The notes under the pieces: model-generated
What the model was told of the DNA's origin: nothing
The model's input: only the letters and a program-made list of their open reading frames with translations
The model's database searches: none
From: Rugosimonospora africana
GTDB taxonomy: Bacteria; Actinomycetota; Actinomycetes; Mycobacteriales; Micromonosporaceae
Assembly: GCF_016862975.1 (NCBI RefSeq)
Contig: NZ_BONZ01000039.1
Coordinates: 1-64,000, forward strand
Direction of reading: 5' to 3'
DNA: 64,000 nucleotides
In this document: piece after piece, positions 1 through 8,474 of the stretch
How positions within the stretch are numbered: position 1 is the stretch's first letter
How the letters are laid out: the number at the start of each line of letters is the position of its first letter
Program-made: the position numbers and the translations under genes

Positions 1-526
1 CGACGACCAAAGCGTGTGTTTCCCTCGCCCGGCGGCCGCCGGGCACCATACCGGGCGACACCTGAGAACCAACCGAGAACGGGATCCACGTCGGTCGGGC
101 CACCGCTTGAGCAATCAAGGCCGGGCTGATGCCGCACCCGCATCGTCGAGCGACGGACGACAGTGGCGAACTCCCCGTATGCGCCGTACTCCGAGGGGGA
201 TCTCGGCGAGGGATGGCAGCACGATGACGGCGATGCTGTGACACCGCTGGTGGCCCAGGTTGCTCGCGCCAATGACGCCCAAAATCCTTCCGTCCGGCGG
301 GCGACCAGCAAGCGGGTCACCCTCGGATCACAGTGCGAAGGAGGTTCCGGGGTCGCAATCGTTCGGCGGAGATGATGAACGGGACGCGGCACACGCGGCG
401 TGAGTCCCCGCGCAGACCCGTGAATCTCTCGGTTTGCGTCATCGATGATTCCTCATGCTGGCGAACGAGGAACAACTGGCGTCCCACGCGTATCGATGGA
501 CACCAGCCCCGCCTCTGCAGGTCACC

Positions 527-539
527 CTACACGTTGTAG
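527..539. promoter_or_regulatory. Distal BlaI-type dyad (CTACA-CGT-TGTAG)
   Basis: Perfect 5-bp inverted repeat with a 3-base spacer, followed by GTGTA. A near copy (CCCTACA-AGA-TGTAGTGTA) lies at 19843-19861 upstream of the third paralogous repressor. The staphylococcal BlaI/MecI operator core is TACA-N2-TGTA, so the resemblance is to the same operator class. Its role here is inferred. Confidence 0.45.
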
Positions 540-732
540 TGTAGCGGTCGAGCCGGCGAACCGGACCGCACCCTCGACAAATTGAGAGCCGGGGCCTGAG
601 GCCGACTACGGGTGATCGGTCCGACGTGTCAGCCGGCGATCGGTCGCGCCCGGACCAGTCCGGCATGCACGCAAGCCGGGAAGATCTCCCCTCGGATTGT
701 TACTGATCGCCGGGTGTGTGGCCGTGGCCGTA

Positions 733-776
733 GTAATACCGCGTTACCACACGAGTAATGCCGCGTCACCGCACAG
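733..776. repeat. 22-bp direct repeat in promoter region
   Basis: Two tandem 22-bp units beginning GTAATACCGCGTTACC (733) and GTAATGCCGCGTCACC (755) differ at only a few positions. They end about 10 bp before the TACTAC dyad, so they could be a second regulator site or part of the promoter of the BlaI/M56 pair. Confidence 0.5.
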
Positions 777-784
777 CATTGATT

Positions 785-805
785 CTACTACAATGCAAGT
801 AGTAG
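785..805. promoter_or_regulatory. BlaI-type operator CTACTAC-N7-GTAGTAG
   Basis: Perfect 7-bp inverted repeat (785-791 and 799-805) with a 7-base spacer, 22 bp before the ATG of the repressor gene. Related dyads sit upstream of both other BlaI paralogues in this window, which supports autoregulation of the pair. Confidence 0.7.
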
Positions 806-827
806 CTTGGCCGGCGAGGAGGTGGAT

Positions 828-1244
828 ATGGAGCAGCGGCGCGGCTACGGCGATCTCGGCCAGGAGATTTTGACCATGATCGGTCGGGCTGGCACCCCGA
901 TGACTCCCGCGCAGGCGCGTGACACCCTCTACCGGCAACTGGCCTATACGACCGTAATGACGGTGATGGCCCGGCTCCACGATCAAGGTCTGCTGACTCG
1001 GAAGCGAGCGGGGCGAGCGTTGGCGTACACCATTCTCGGCGACCCGGCCATGGTCACTGCCCAGCGGATGCGCCGCCTGCTGGACATCGACCAGGACCGC
1101 GCCGAGGTGCTCGCTCGTTTCGTTGCTGGATTGAACGCCGATGACGAACGTCTCCTGCGCGGCCTACTTCACCGGATCACAGCAGGCAGAGGCAACTCGA
1201 CCTCGGCCGACGGCCACGGATCGTGCACCGGGGAGCAACCGTGA
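828..1244 (+). CDS. BlaI/MecI/CopY-family transcriptional repressor (copy 1)
   Basis: Winged-helix repressor of 138 residues, the usual length for the family. The start is the ATG at 828 because GAGGAGG lies six bases upstream; the frame is open further 5' but the extra codons are unsupported. The helix-turn-helix region includes the YTTVMTVMARL segment typical of BlaI/MecI. The last four bases overlap the start of the M56 peptidase gene (GTGA), so the two are a translationally coupled pair, like blaI-blaR1 in beta-lactam sensing. The protein closely resembles the products at 17480-17896 and 20019-20438. The inducing signal is unknown, and no beta-lactamase gene is nearby. Instead the neighbours act on undecaprenyl phosphate and the membrane. 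Confidence 0.9.
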   Translation: MEQRRGYGDLGQEILTMIGRAGTPMTPAQARDTLYRQLAYTTVMTVMARLHDQGLLTRKRAGRALAYTILGDPAMVTAQRMRRLLDIDQDRAEVLARFVAGLNADDERLLRGLLHRITAGRGNSTSADGHGSCTGEQP

Positions 1245-2242
1245 ATAGTGCAGTCATCGCATCCTTCGCTGCGTGCCTGGTTTTCGCCTTGGCCGGTCCC
1301 CACCTGACGCGGGCGCTACCACCCCACCTCGCCGTGCGACTGCTGGTGCCCAGCGTCCTGCTGGCCGCAGGAACCTCGGCGTTCGTCCTGGGCACAGTGG
1401 CATTCACCTGGGTGGGCCAGCTCGCTGAGGTTGCCGAGGTTGGCACCTGGTCGCCAAACAGCCTTCATCTACTCGACCCAATCCCCACGACGCTCGCGGC
1501 AGCGACGGGCGTGATTCTCGTCGCCCTAGCGCTGTGGACCCTACGTAGCGTCCTGCACACCGGCTGGGCGCTGCTGTCCGCCTCCCGCGCCGTGCGGCAT
1601 CTCAACCCTGGTGTTGATACGCCATTCGTGCTCGTGGGTAACGCCCGGCCGGAGGCGTTCACCACCCCGGGACTGCGCCCGCTGACGATCATCACCACGG
1701 GCATGTTCGAAGCCCTCGACGGGCCGGGCCGGCAAGTCCTGCTAGCTCACGAACGCTCCCACCGCATACACCGCCATACCTGGTGGGCCCTCACCGCCGA
1801 TCTGGCCGCCGCGATCAACCCGCTGCTGCACCCCACCGCGTGCGCCCTCCGCGAGGCGACCGAACGGTGGGCCGACGAAGACGCTGCCCTAGTCGGCGGC
1901 CGGCGCCTGGTCGCCGAGACCAGCGCGCACATCGCGCTGCTGGGTCGACACCCGCTCGCATCCAATGTGTTCGCGAGTGCCACCGGCGGTCTGGTACCCC
2001 GTCGGGTCATTGCGTTGCTACAGCCGCCGCCACGTGCCCGCGCCCGCCACCTCGCTGCGGTGGTCGCGCTGGCATTGGCCGTCACGCTCGGCGCGCTCGA
2101 TGTGGAGCACATGGGCGAGAACCTCTTCGAGCATGCCGAGGCGGCGACAGCCGCCAATCACCTTGTCCACCAGTCCCCCCATCGTGCCGAGTCACCTTGT
2201 GATACCGAGGTAGGTCACCCGCACCTCATCGGCGGCATTTGA
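1241..2242 (+). CDS. M56-family membrane metallopeptidase (BlaR1-like, no sensor domain)
   Basis: A 333-residue integral membrane protein starting with the GTG that overlaps the repressor stop. Hydrophobic segments fill residues 1-130. The zinc motif HERSH (HExxH) is at about residue 170, and a downstream E-A-T-E-R-W-A-D-E-D segment probably supplies the third ligand. Another hydrophobic helix lies near residue 275. In BlaR1 this domain cleaves the repressor after a C-terminal penicillin-binding sensor is acylated. Here that sensor domain is absent, so the signal must be read by the membrane part or by a partner. The role as antirepressor of the adjacent BlaI-type protein is inferred from the family and from the coupling. 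Confidence 0.88.
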   Translation: MNSAVIASFAACLVFALAGPHLTRALPPHLAVRLLVPSVLLAAGTSAFVLGTVAFTWVGQLAEVAEVGTWSPNSLHLLDPIPTTLAAATGVILVALALWTLRSVLHTGWALLSASRAVRHLNPGVDTPFVLVGNARPEAFTTPGLRPLTIITTGMFEALDGPGRQVLLAHERSHRIHRHTWWALTADLAAAINPLLHPTACALREATERWADEDAALVGGRRLVAETSAHIALLGRHPLASNVFASATGGLVPRRVIALLQPPPRARARHLAAVVALALAVTLGALDVEHMGENLFEHAEAATAANHLVHQSPHRAESPCDTEVGHPHLIGGI

Positions 2243-2363
2243 TGAGTCTGCTACCCACAACCGAGTCTTCGCGCCCACTCGCGAGCCGGCGTCGGCGGTA
2301 CTGCACTGATCCGGCCCGACAACACTGCCTGAGCATCCCATCCGTGACCGCTGGAAAGCGACC

Positions 2364-2396
2364 ATGAAACACCTGACGTTGCACAAGGTGGGTTGA
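2364..2396 (+). pseudogene. Relic of a uppP start codon region
   Basis: ATG AAA CAC CTG ACG here matches the first codons of the intact uppP at 21313 (ATG ACA CAC CTG ACG). The preceding 60-70 bases also resemble the leader of that gene: an ACACTGCC-GAGC stretch, then CGTGACC and the start. An in-frame TGA comes after ten codons. It looks as if copy 1 of the BlaI-M56-UppP block lost its uppP, leaving only the 5' end next to a perfect hairpin. Confidence 0.55.
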
Positions 2397-2399
2397 CCG

Positions 2400-2448
2400 C
2401 AGTTCCCGTTAGGCAGACGAACGTCCTCCGTCTGCCTAACGGGAACTG
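2400..2448. repeat. Perfect 20-bp inverted repeat with 9-base loop
   Basis: The left arm CAGTTCCCGTTAGGCAGACG (2400-2419) is exactly complementary to 2429-2448, with the loop AACGTCCTC. There is no T-run after it, so it is not a canonical intrinsic terminator, though high-GC actinomycetes often lack the T-run. It lies exactly at the point where similarity to the second BlaI-M56-UppP block ends, which also fits a small mobile element or recombination scar. Confidence 0.7.
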
Positions 2449-2548
2449 TCCTGACAGGGCAACCGGCCGCGCTCAAACCGATCGAAGGAGAGAGAGCGTT
2501 GGTGATACATCACTCGTGCCCACCGACAGCAGCTGTCGTCCACGGCCG

Positions 2549-3736
2549 ATGACGGCCTCGATCCAGCGCGGGCCTTCGTGGATCGCTCGCCATGCGCGCG
2601 GTATTCGCATGCTCGTCCAAGTACTCACGCTCGTCCTGGTGACGTGGCTCCTGGTCCTCCCACAGCTACATGGGTCGTTGAAGTCCCTACACCTACTGTT
2701 CCGCGTCGACGACTCATGGGTGCTGCTGGCACTCACAGCCGAGCTCGCCTCACTGAGCTTCTACACGTTGCTGACACGCGCGATGCTTCCTGAAAACATC
2801 CGCCCCCCGCTACACCGGGTCGTGCGCATCGATCTCAGCGCCATCGCCCTGGGCCACTGCCTACCAGACGGCGGGGCGGCCGGCACCGCGCTGTGCTGGC
2901 GACTTCTTGTCGCCGAGGGCGTGCCATCCACGACGGCGGCCTTCGCCAAACTCGCGCAGGGCCTCGGATCGGCAATCGTCCTGCAAGGGCTGCTACTTGC
3001 GTCCTACGCGATCGGATCCACGACAAGTGGAGCCTCGCGCTGGGAACTGCTGCCCGCCGCCTGTTCGACGGCAATCCTTGCGATGATTGGCCTGACCCTG
3101 CTGGCTGTCCGACGAGTCGGGGTCCGCCGCCGCGTCGGCCGACTGGTAAGCCGAATCCCCTGGTGGGGGCCGAAGCTTGCCCAGGTCCTGTCGAATTTCT
3201 ACCGCCGTCATCTCGTTGACCAACTGCGCTCCGTGCTCGGCAGCCGACGCGCCTTGCTGATCACCGTAGGGTTCGCGGGGGCGAACTGGGCATTCGACGC
3301 GCTCGCACTGTGGGCGTCGTTGCGGGCTTATGGTCCCAGCATTGGCCTTGAGCCGTTGGCCATAGCGTTCGGCATTCAAGCGCTGGCCGCCTGGTTGCCG
3401 ATCACACCGAGCGGACTCGGAATCTCCGAAGCCGCAATAATCCCGGCACTGATCGCGTTCGGCTCGTCGCGAAATGCCATCGTGCTCGGGATCCTCACAT
3501 GGCGGGTGATCGCCTACTGGCTGCCAATCCCTCTCGGGGCCTTGGCCTTTGGCTCTCTGCGTGCCTTCAAACGGTCGGCGGTCAAGCTCCCGCCTGGCGT
3601 AGCAGCACAAGCATTAACACGACCGATGCGTGAGCTGCCGGGACCACGAGCCGAACCCGTTCCTGCTGTCCCGGATTCAGATCCGAAGCCAGCGCGACCG
3701 TCGGGAGGTCCGCAGCTCAAGCAGTGCAGACGATAA
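2549..3736 (+). CDS. Lysylphosphatidylglycerol synthase transmembrane (UPF0104/flippase-like) family protein
   Basis: An integral membrane protein of about 395 residues from the ATG at 2549. The frame is open further upstream, but that part lies across the perfect hairpin and has no ribosome site. It has at least six hydrophobic helices, and the conserved block around WLPITPSGLGISEA (about residue 275 on) is typical of the MprF N-terminal/AglD family. Members move or modify lipids in the cytoplasmic membrane; some support lysyl-lipid display or polyprenyl-linked sugar transport. The C-terminal 50 residues are charged and Pro-rich. Neighbouring genes for undecaprenyl recycling suggest a cell-envelope role. 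The exact substrate cannot be read from the sequence. Confidence 0.75.
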   Translation: MTASIQRGPSWIARHARGIRMLVQVLTLVLVTWLLVLPQLHGSLKSLHLLFRVDDSWVLLALTAELASLSFYTLLTRAMLPENIRPPLHRVVRIDLSAIALGHCLPDGGAAGTALCWRLLVAEGVPSTTAAFAKLAQGLGSAIVLQGLLLASYAIGSTTSGASRWELLPAACSTAILAMIGLTLLAVRRVGVRRRVGRLVSRIPWWGPKLAQVLSNFYRRHLVDQLRSVLGSRRALLITVGFAGANWAFDALALWASLRAYGPSIGLEPLAIAFGIQALAAWLPITPSGLGISEAAIIPALIAFGSSRNAIVLGILTWRVIAYWLPIPLGALAFGSLRAFKRSAVKLPPGVAAQALTRPMRELPGPRAEPVPAVPDSDPKPARPSGGPQLKQCRR

Positions 3737-3965
3737 TCGAAGGCGACTGCACTCACCGACCTCGTCCTCGCACACGCCACCACGCTGCGGGACCAGACAC
3801 TGATCATCCCTTTCCGGCTATCACGCGCTGGACGACAACAGCAGGACGGGGTGTCTGAGTCCCTGAGCCTGAAGTGCCGCAGGCCCCGCCCACGGCCGCG
3901 GCGAGTAGGCCGAAGACAAGCGCCAGCAACGTGCTTCCCGGGCTTAGAGAGCCCGGCAGTAGGCG

Positions 3966-4526
3966 TCACTTCAGGCCCTTGGTGATGGGTCGGCTGTCCC
4001 AGCGGTAGCGTGGTGTCGCACGGCGGATCAGCATACGCAGTGTAACGATTGCAGCGGACAGGTAGAGGTAGAAGTCGACGACAAGGCTGCGCTTTTCGCT
4101 GCAGCGCCGCAGCTTGCCGAATCCGTTCATCCACGCGTGACTGCGCTCGACCACCCACCGTTTGCCAGCCTGGATCGGGGCAGGGACGGCCTTGCGGGCG
4201 ATCTCGCCGGTGAAGCCCAACTCCGCCAAGGCGCACCGGGTCTTGTCGCTGTCGTAGCCTCGGTCCAGGTTCACGTTGACTTGGTCGGGAAGCTCGCCAA
4301 CCTGCTTCATAGCGGCTTCCAGAGTGGGCACAAGCAGCGGGGAGTCGTGGCGGTTGGCCCCGGCCGAGACGATGCCGAGCGGAACACCCCGGGCTTCGGT
4401 GGCCACCGAACGCTTCAGTCCCTGCTTGCCCCGATCGACAGGCGAGCGCCCGGCGGCCTCCCCGCCGCACGGGGCCTTGGTGATACAGCCGTCCACGGAC
4501 AGTTCGTCGAGCTCCAGGCCGATCAT
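3966..4526 (-). CDS. IS5-family transposase, catalytic part
   Basis: The 186-residue frame starts ATG at 4526 and has the conserved DDE_Tnp_1 features. They include the first Asp in LSVDGCITKAPCGGE, the GRSPVDRGKQGLKRS block, the second Asp in NLDRGYDS and the final catalytic region VVERSHAWMNGFGKLRR. A stop follows shortly after, as expected for the C-terminal end. It belongs with the frame at 4523-4855; neither would be active alone. Confidence 0.75.
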   Translation of the reverse strand: MIGLELDELSVDGCITKAPCGGEAAGRSPVDRGKQGLKRSVATEARGVPLGIVSAGANRHDSPLLVPTLEAAMKQVGELPDQVNVNLDRGYDSDKTRCALAELGFTGEIARKAVPAPIQAGKRWVVERSHAWMNGFGKLRRCSEKRSLVVDFYLYLSAAIVTLRMLIRRATPRYRWDSRPITKGLK

Positions 4527-4855
4527 GCGGTCGTACGCCTGCAGGGCGAGCGCGTGGACCTGCTCAGAGCCATCCCCAACTGAGCCCAGTACTTGACGCG
4601 TCGTCTAATCGTGCGGTCCGAGCAGCCGGGGCCGGCGGAGCGCTCATAGCCGGAGCCGTGCACCAAGGCGGCGATCACGTGCTCGAAGACCACCCGGTCC
4701 GAGACGCGTGGGTTGTGACAGCCCAGCGGGTGCGTGTCGACGTGCTCAGGCAGCAGCGCCGCGAACTGGTCCCACAGGGGTTCGAGCAGGCATGACGGCA
4801 GGACGGGCACGAACTCTCCGGGGAACGGGAGCGGGGGACGTAGAACGGTGCCCAT
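4523..4855 (-). CDS. IS5-family transposase, N-terminal part
   Basis: The protein of 110 residues carries the DUF4096-like N-terminal domain of IS5 transposases (W-D-Q-F-A-A-L-L-P, then a conserved R-I/V-K-Y-W-A-Q-L-G type segment). It ends with TGA inside the ATGA shared with the next frame. The natural continuation (E-Q-V-H-A-L-A-L) is in the -1 frame. No obvious slippery run is present at the join, so this is more likely a disabling frameshift than programmed frameshifting, but that is not settled. Confidence 0.7.
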   Translation of the reverse strand: MGTVLRPPLPFPGEFVPVLPSCLLEPLWDQFAALLPEHVDTHPLGCHNPRVSDRVVFEHVIAALVHGSGYERSAGPGCSDRTIRRRVKYWAQLGMALSRSTRSPCRRTTA

Positions 4856-5047
4856 CCGGTCGTGTTGCCACCGCTAATCAGACCGCCTGTCAGAGCCCGG
4901 TCCCGGTCCGGGGTCAGCAAACCGGGGTGAGGGCTGGACTCCTCGTATGTGGTACCGGCTGCACCGACCGGCGCGGGAGCCACCGATGGTCGGGCGGAAG
5001 GTCCCTGGGTCCGGGGGTCTGCAGCCCCCCGGCGGGTGAGCGGTCGG

Positions 5048-5809
5048 TCAGCTCAGCCGGGCATCGGCGTAGACGGCCATCGCATCGCGCTGGTACTCGG
5101 CCAGCCCGGCAGCGACCTTGTCATAGGCCGAACGAAACTGCGGGTCATCAACGTAGGTCTGGCCCAGTCCCTTGTAAGCGGCCGCGTTCGGGGTCCAGAA
5201 CTGGCAGATGCCCCGGTAATGGGCGTCCACCTCAGTCAGCACCGCCGGGTCGGACACGGGTGTACCAGCCGCCATGAACTCCGCCATGCGGACCATCTGC
5301 GCCGTCGTCTCGCGCTGCATCCGCTCCTGGTCTTGGGCGGTGAGCGTGTCGGTAAACTGCCGGGATTGCTCGTACTCGTGCGGCCACCGCTCGCGCGCCT
5401 CAGCTTCGTAGCGCGAGGCGTCGAATCCCTCGAACAGGTTCTCCGGCCTGTTAATCTTTGTCATGTCGCCCTCGTCCTTTCCTTTCTCCAGTTCGGCGAT
5501 GGTGCGGCTGACCGTGCGCGCCAGCGTGGCCAGCCGGTTCTGCTCCACCAGCAGACGTCGGTGGTGCTCCCGGAGCATGGCCACCTGGTCGACCTGGCTG
5601 TCCAGGACCGCTGCGATTTCGCGCAGTCCCAGGCCCAGTTCCCGCATCAGCAGGATCTGCTGCAGGCGCAGCAGATCGGCCTCCTCGTAATAGCGGTGCC
5701 CGTTGCTCCCAATCCACGCAGGCGGGAGCAGACCGATCTCGTCGTAATGCCGAAGCGTCCGGGACGTCACCCCGGACAACCGCGCTACGTCCGCGATAGA
5801 CCAGGCCAT
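5048..5809 (-). CDS. MerR-family regulator with TipAS antibiotic-binding domain
   Basis: The product has 253 residues from the ATG at 5809, which has GGGAGG seven bases upstream; the upstream extension is unsupported. Residues 1-70 are a MerR winged helix (SIADVARLSGVTSRTLRHYDE). A coiled coil covers about 75-110. The rest is the all-helical TipAS domain (PF07739), with the P-W-P/RWPHEYE region and GLGQTYVDDPQF near the C-terminus. TipAL of Streptomyces is induced by thiopeptides and other cyclic peptides. Family members often control multidrug or envelope-stress genes. It stands alone here, convergent with the IS element and followed upstream by the oppositely spaced uppP gene. The covalent drug-binding Cys of TipAL is not clearly conserved. 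Confidence 0.85.
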   Translation of the reverse strand: MAWSIADVARLSGVTSRTLRHYDEIGLLPPAWIGSNGHRYYEEADLLRLQQILLMRELGLGLREIAAVLDSQVDQVAMLREHHRRLLVEQNRLATLARTVSRTIAELEKGKDEGDMTKINRPENLFEGFDASRYEAEARERWPHEYEQSRQFTDTLTAQDQERMQRETTAQMVRMAEFMAAGTPVSDPAVLTEVDAHYRGICQFWTPNAAAYKGLGQTYVDDPQFRSAYDKVAAGLAEYQRDAMAVYADARLS

Positions 5810-6115
5810 TGTCATGCCTCCCATCGCCTGGCCGGTTTCTCCGGCCACACAGACGACCCTAGGAGTTGACGCAGCGGAAACCGCAAGCCCAAACTCCGCC
5901 CGGAGCGCCATCACGCGCGGATACGCACAGTGAGCGCAACCACACGTGTGGACCCCGATACTGATGCTGACTGCCAAAGACGGCGGATACGATCAGGCCG
6001 ATGCCCTTCCTCCCGGGCCGCCAGTGGTGCGGCGACACTGGCGGCGAACAGTCGCCGCGAGCACTACCCGGGCACGAAGCATGTCGCGGAGGAGAGAGTT
6101 GAACGGGTTGCTCGA

Positions 6116-6952
6116 TCATGTGGCGGACAGGAGACCGGTGACCAGCCCGGCAGCCAACAGCGCGCCGAGCGCGACTCGGTACCAGACGAATACCACAATC
6201 GAATGCCTCGACACGTAACGTAGCAGCCAGGCAATCGACGCGTAGGCGACCACGAAGCTGACGATCACCCCGACAGCAGTCGGACCCAATCCGACAGTCG
6301 ATGCCACGTCCTTGTGACCCGATAGAGCTTCAAGGATGCCGGCGGCAGTCAGGGCCGGGATGCCGAGGAAGAACGACATCCGGGTGGCGGTGACCCGGTC
6401 AAGGCCACGCAGGAGACCGGCCGAGATCGTGGCACCCGAGCGGGATACCCCTGGAACCAGCGCGATGCACTGGACCAGGCCGATGATCAGGCCGTCCTTG
6501 GCCGCGACCTCGCCTTCGCGACGTCTCTGGGTGGCCACCCGCTCGGCGACCACCATAACCAGCGACCACAGCAGCAGACCCGCTGCCACCCACCACAGGC
6601 TGCGCAGCGTCGTCTCGATCATATGCTTGAAGACCAGTCCGATCACGGCGATCGGGATGGAGCCGAGCACCACCGCAACCGACAATCGCCACTCGGGCCG
6701 TTGCCGTTCGGCCGCGCTGAAAAGACCCGTCGCGAACGACACGACGATACGCACGATGTCACGCCAGAAATAGATGACGGCCGCGGCGATCGCCCCGACC
6801 TGAATGATCGCGGTGTACGCAGTAACCCCGAGATCACCGGTCCCGAGATGCATCAGGTCTTCAGCGATCGTCAGGTGCCCGGTCGAGGACACCGGAAGAA
6901 ACTCCGTCAGCCCTTCGACGACGCCGAGGACAATGGTCTGCCACCATTGCAT
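6116..6952 (-). CDS. uppP: Undecaprenyl-diphosphatase UppP/BacA (copy A)
   Basis: Integral membrane enzyme of 278 residues, standard length. It removes a phosphate from undecaprenyl pyrophosphate outside the membrane so that the lipid carrier of peptidoglycan synthesis can be reused; extra copies give bacitracin resistance. The family motifs are intact: EGLTEFLPVSSTGH near the N-terminus and PGVSRSGATISAGLLRGL around residue 175. About eight hydrophobic helices are visible. It starts at ATG 6952. I see no BlaI-type dyad directly in front of it, unlike the other envelope genes. A second, longer uppP is at 21313. Confidence 0.95.
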   Translation of the reverse strand: MQWWQTIVLGVVEGLTEFLPVSSTGHLTIAEDLMHLGTGDLGVTAYTAIIQVGAIAAAVIYFWRDIVRIVVSFATGLFSAAERQRPEWRLSVAVVLGSIPIAVIGLVFKHMIETTLRSLWWVAAGLLLWSLVMVVAERVATQRRREGEVAAKDGLIIGLVQCIALVPGVSRSGATISAGLLRGLDRVTATRMSFFLGIPALTAAGILEALSGHKDVASTVGLGPTAVGVIVSFVVAYASIAWLLRYVSRHSIVVFVWYRVALGALLAAGLVTGLLSAT

Positions 6953-8474
6953 CAGATCGACCTGCCAGTCCTGATCGCTGAGACACCTGCGCCGCCTGGC
7001 AACAGACCATGGCGACTGGCGCGAGGGAAACCAACGACGAGGCTGGCCTGTAGCGCCTCAACTCTGTTTTTGAGGATGGTGACGTCGGTCAGTGGCCCGG
7101 ATTCGGCGAAGACCACCGCCGACACGCTGACCCACTCGAAGATCGAGGCCCGCGAGGTTGGGGCAAGACAGCCCGTGGAGGGCATTCGAGATACTCCTTC
7201 GTTCACGCTTCAGTCGGTGAAGTCGTCAGATCAGGTGACGCGTCGACTCCGGCACGGAGCGCGAAACCAGCTGCTGCGCGGCACCGAGTGGACCACGGCA
7301 GCCGCAGACAACCGGACTGGGCTAGACGCGTATCGCGACGCAGATTAGGCGGGCGAAGCTGAGAAAACGATGAAGACGGGTATCCGTGCCTCCACAACGG
7401 CGACGCCCACGAAACGGGCCAGCGCCGACGCCAGGTCCGCCGCCCGCCTCCCACCACAACGTTTGGACTCCAGGAAATACCCGAACCTGAGGATCCTTCG
7501 GGGACATCGAGGATCCACCGGCTCACTCGGGCAACACGGCTGGCTCTTCGCGCGGCAACACTGCGCGCCGCCGGGGTCGCTTTCGACCATGCTCGAATCG
7601 CTGCGCTCGCTCTCTCTCGGGGCGGCAGTCGCCAGACCGCATCCGGGGTGTCTGCGGGATTCATACGTACGTTTCCGGCCCAGTGCAGGGCGGCACCGCG
7701 ATCACCTCGGCCCAGCGCGTGGGCGTCAGTACCGCATCGGGCACTGACGCCCACCAGTGACCGCTCTGGGGAAGACGGTCAGCTAGGACCCTACACTCCG
7801 TAGGAGATGTCGGGTAAGAGGTGGACGGCGCGCCGGCAGCCCATCGAAATCCAGGACGGGCGTGTGCGTTGCTCGAGCGTTTCGATCCGCCACGGGGCTT
7901 CGATCTTCCGGCCCCGCATTGCGACTGTGATACACCGTCGACGCGGCCGGTCAGGCGGAGTCTGCGGCTTCACCCATGGGGATGAGCTGCATTGATTGTG
8001 GGTGGTGCCGTGTCCATGCGCCCCCGGCGTCGGTGGCGACACATGCCAGCCAAGGTCACGGTTTTGGGAGACTGCAGCCGACCGAGAGCGGGGGTCTGCT
8101 CACTCTGCCACTCGTGAAAACCTGCCTGTATCTCTGGGCCCGATGCGGCGGCTCGATCTGCTGACCGACTCGCGGGGTTCTGCGCCGCAGCGAAGCCCGC
8201 CTATCTGGTCGGCTTCATGGCCTTCGACGACGGGGCCATCCCGTCGCCCAGCAACACTTTCACCGTCTCAACGAAGGCAAAGATCCGACTGCGGCTGTCC
8301 ACGAGCCGGCCGCCCGACACAGCAGGCCATCACCCTGAGCCATCTCTGACATAGGTGGGCGCGCACTCCCACGATGCCCGGCAAAGGACCGAGCCGCGTC
8401 CCTCCGAGAGGGCTCTAGCAATCCTACGGCTTGTAGTAGGGTTGCGGGGCTGATCAACGAGAGGGCGGAGTTCG
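6953..8474. other. 1.5-kb stretch without a convincing gene
   Basis: Open frames on both strands here lack family resemblance and contradict one another in codon use. A dyad CCTAC-N5-GTAGG occurs at 7790-7804, and a weaker one, CCTAC-N5-GTAG, at 8423-8436 just upstream of the next gene; both recall the BlaI-type sites. The rest looks like decayed sequence. Confidence 0.5.

Larger units (their letters stand above)
1..784. other. No convincing gene; upstream region of the first BlaI/M56 pair
   Basis: Short open frames on both strands show no recognisable family, no good ribosome binding site and no consistent codon pattern, so no gene is called. The stretch holds a CTACA-N3-TGTAG dyad near 527-539, a direct repeat at 733-776 and, just beyond it, the main dyad at 785-805, all upstream of the repressor gene that starts at 828. 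Confidence 0.6.
3966..4855 (-). mobile_element. IS5-family insertion sequence, frameshifted transposase
   Basis: Two overlapping reading frames on the minus strand together give one IS5/IS427-type DDE transposase. The N-terminal helix-turn-helix part is at 4523-4855 and the catalytic part at 3966-4526. I could not find matching terminal inverted repeats or a target duplication with confidence, so the outer boundaries are those of the coding part only. Confidence 0.75.

Noticed and set aside
3966-4855. Programmed frameshifting of the IS5 transposase
   Set aside because: The overlap lacks a slippery run at the point where the frames should join, so an ordinary frameshift mutation is as likely. 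It is left open.
5048-5809. Thiopeptide sensing by the TipA-like regulator
   Set aside because: The domain is present, but the Cys that binds thiopeptides covalently in TipAL is not clearly conserved, so ligand identity is not claimed.
7203-7754. Long frames on both strands in 7.0-8.4 kb as genes
   Set aside because: Composition is Arg/Ser/Pro rich with no motif, ribosome site or paralogue; they look like GC-driven shadows or decayed sequence.
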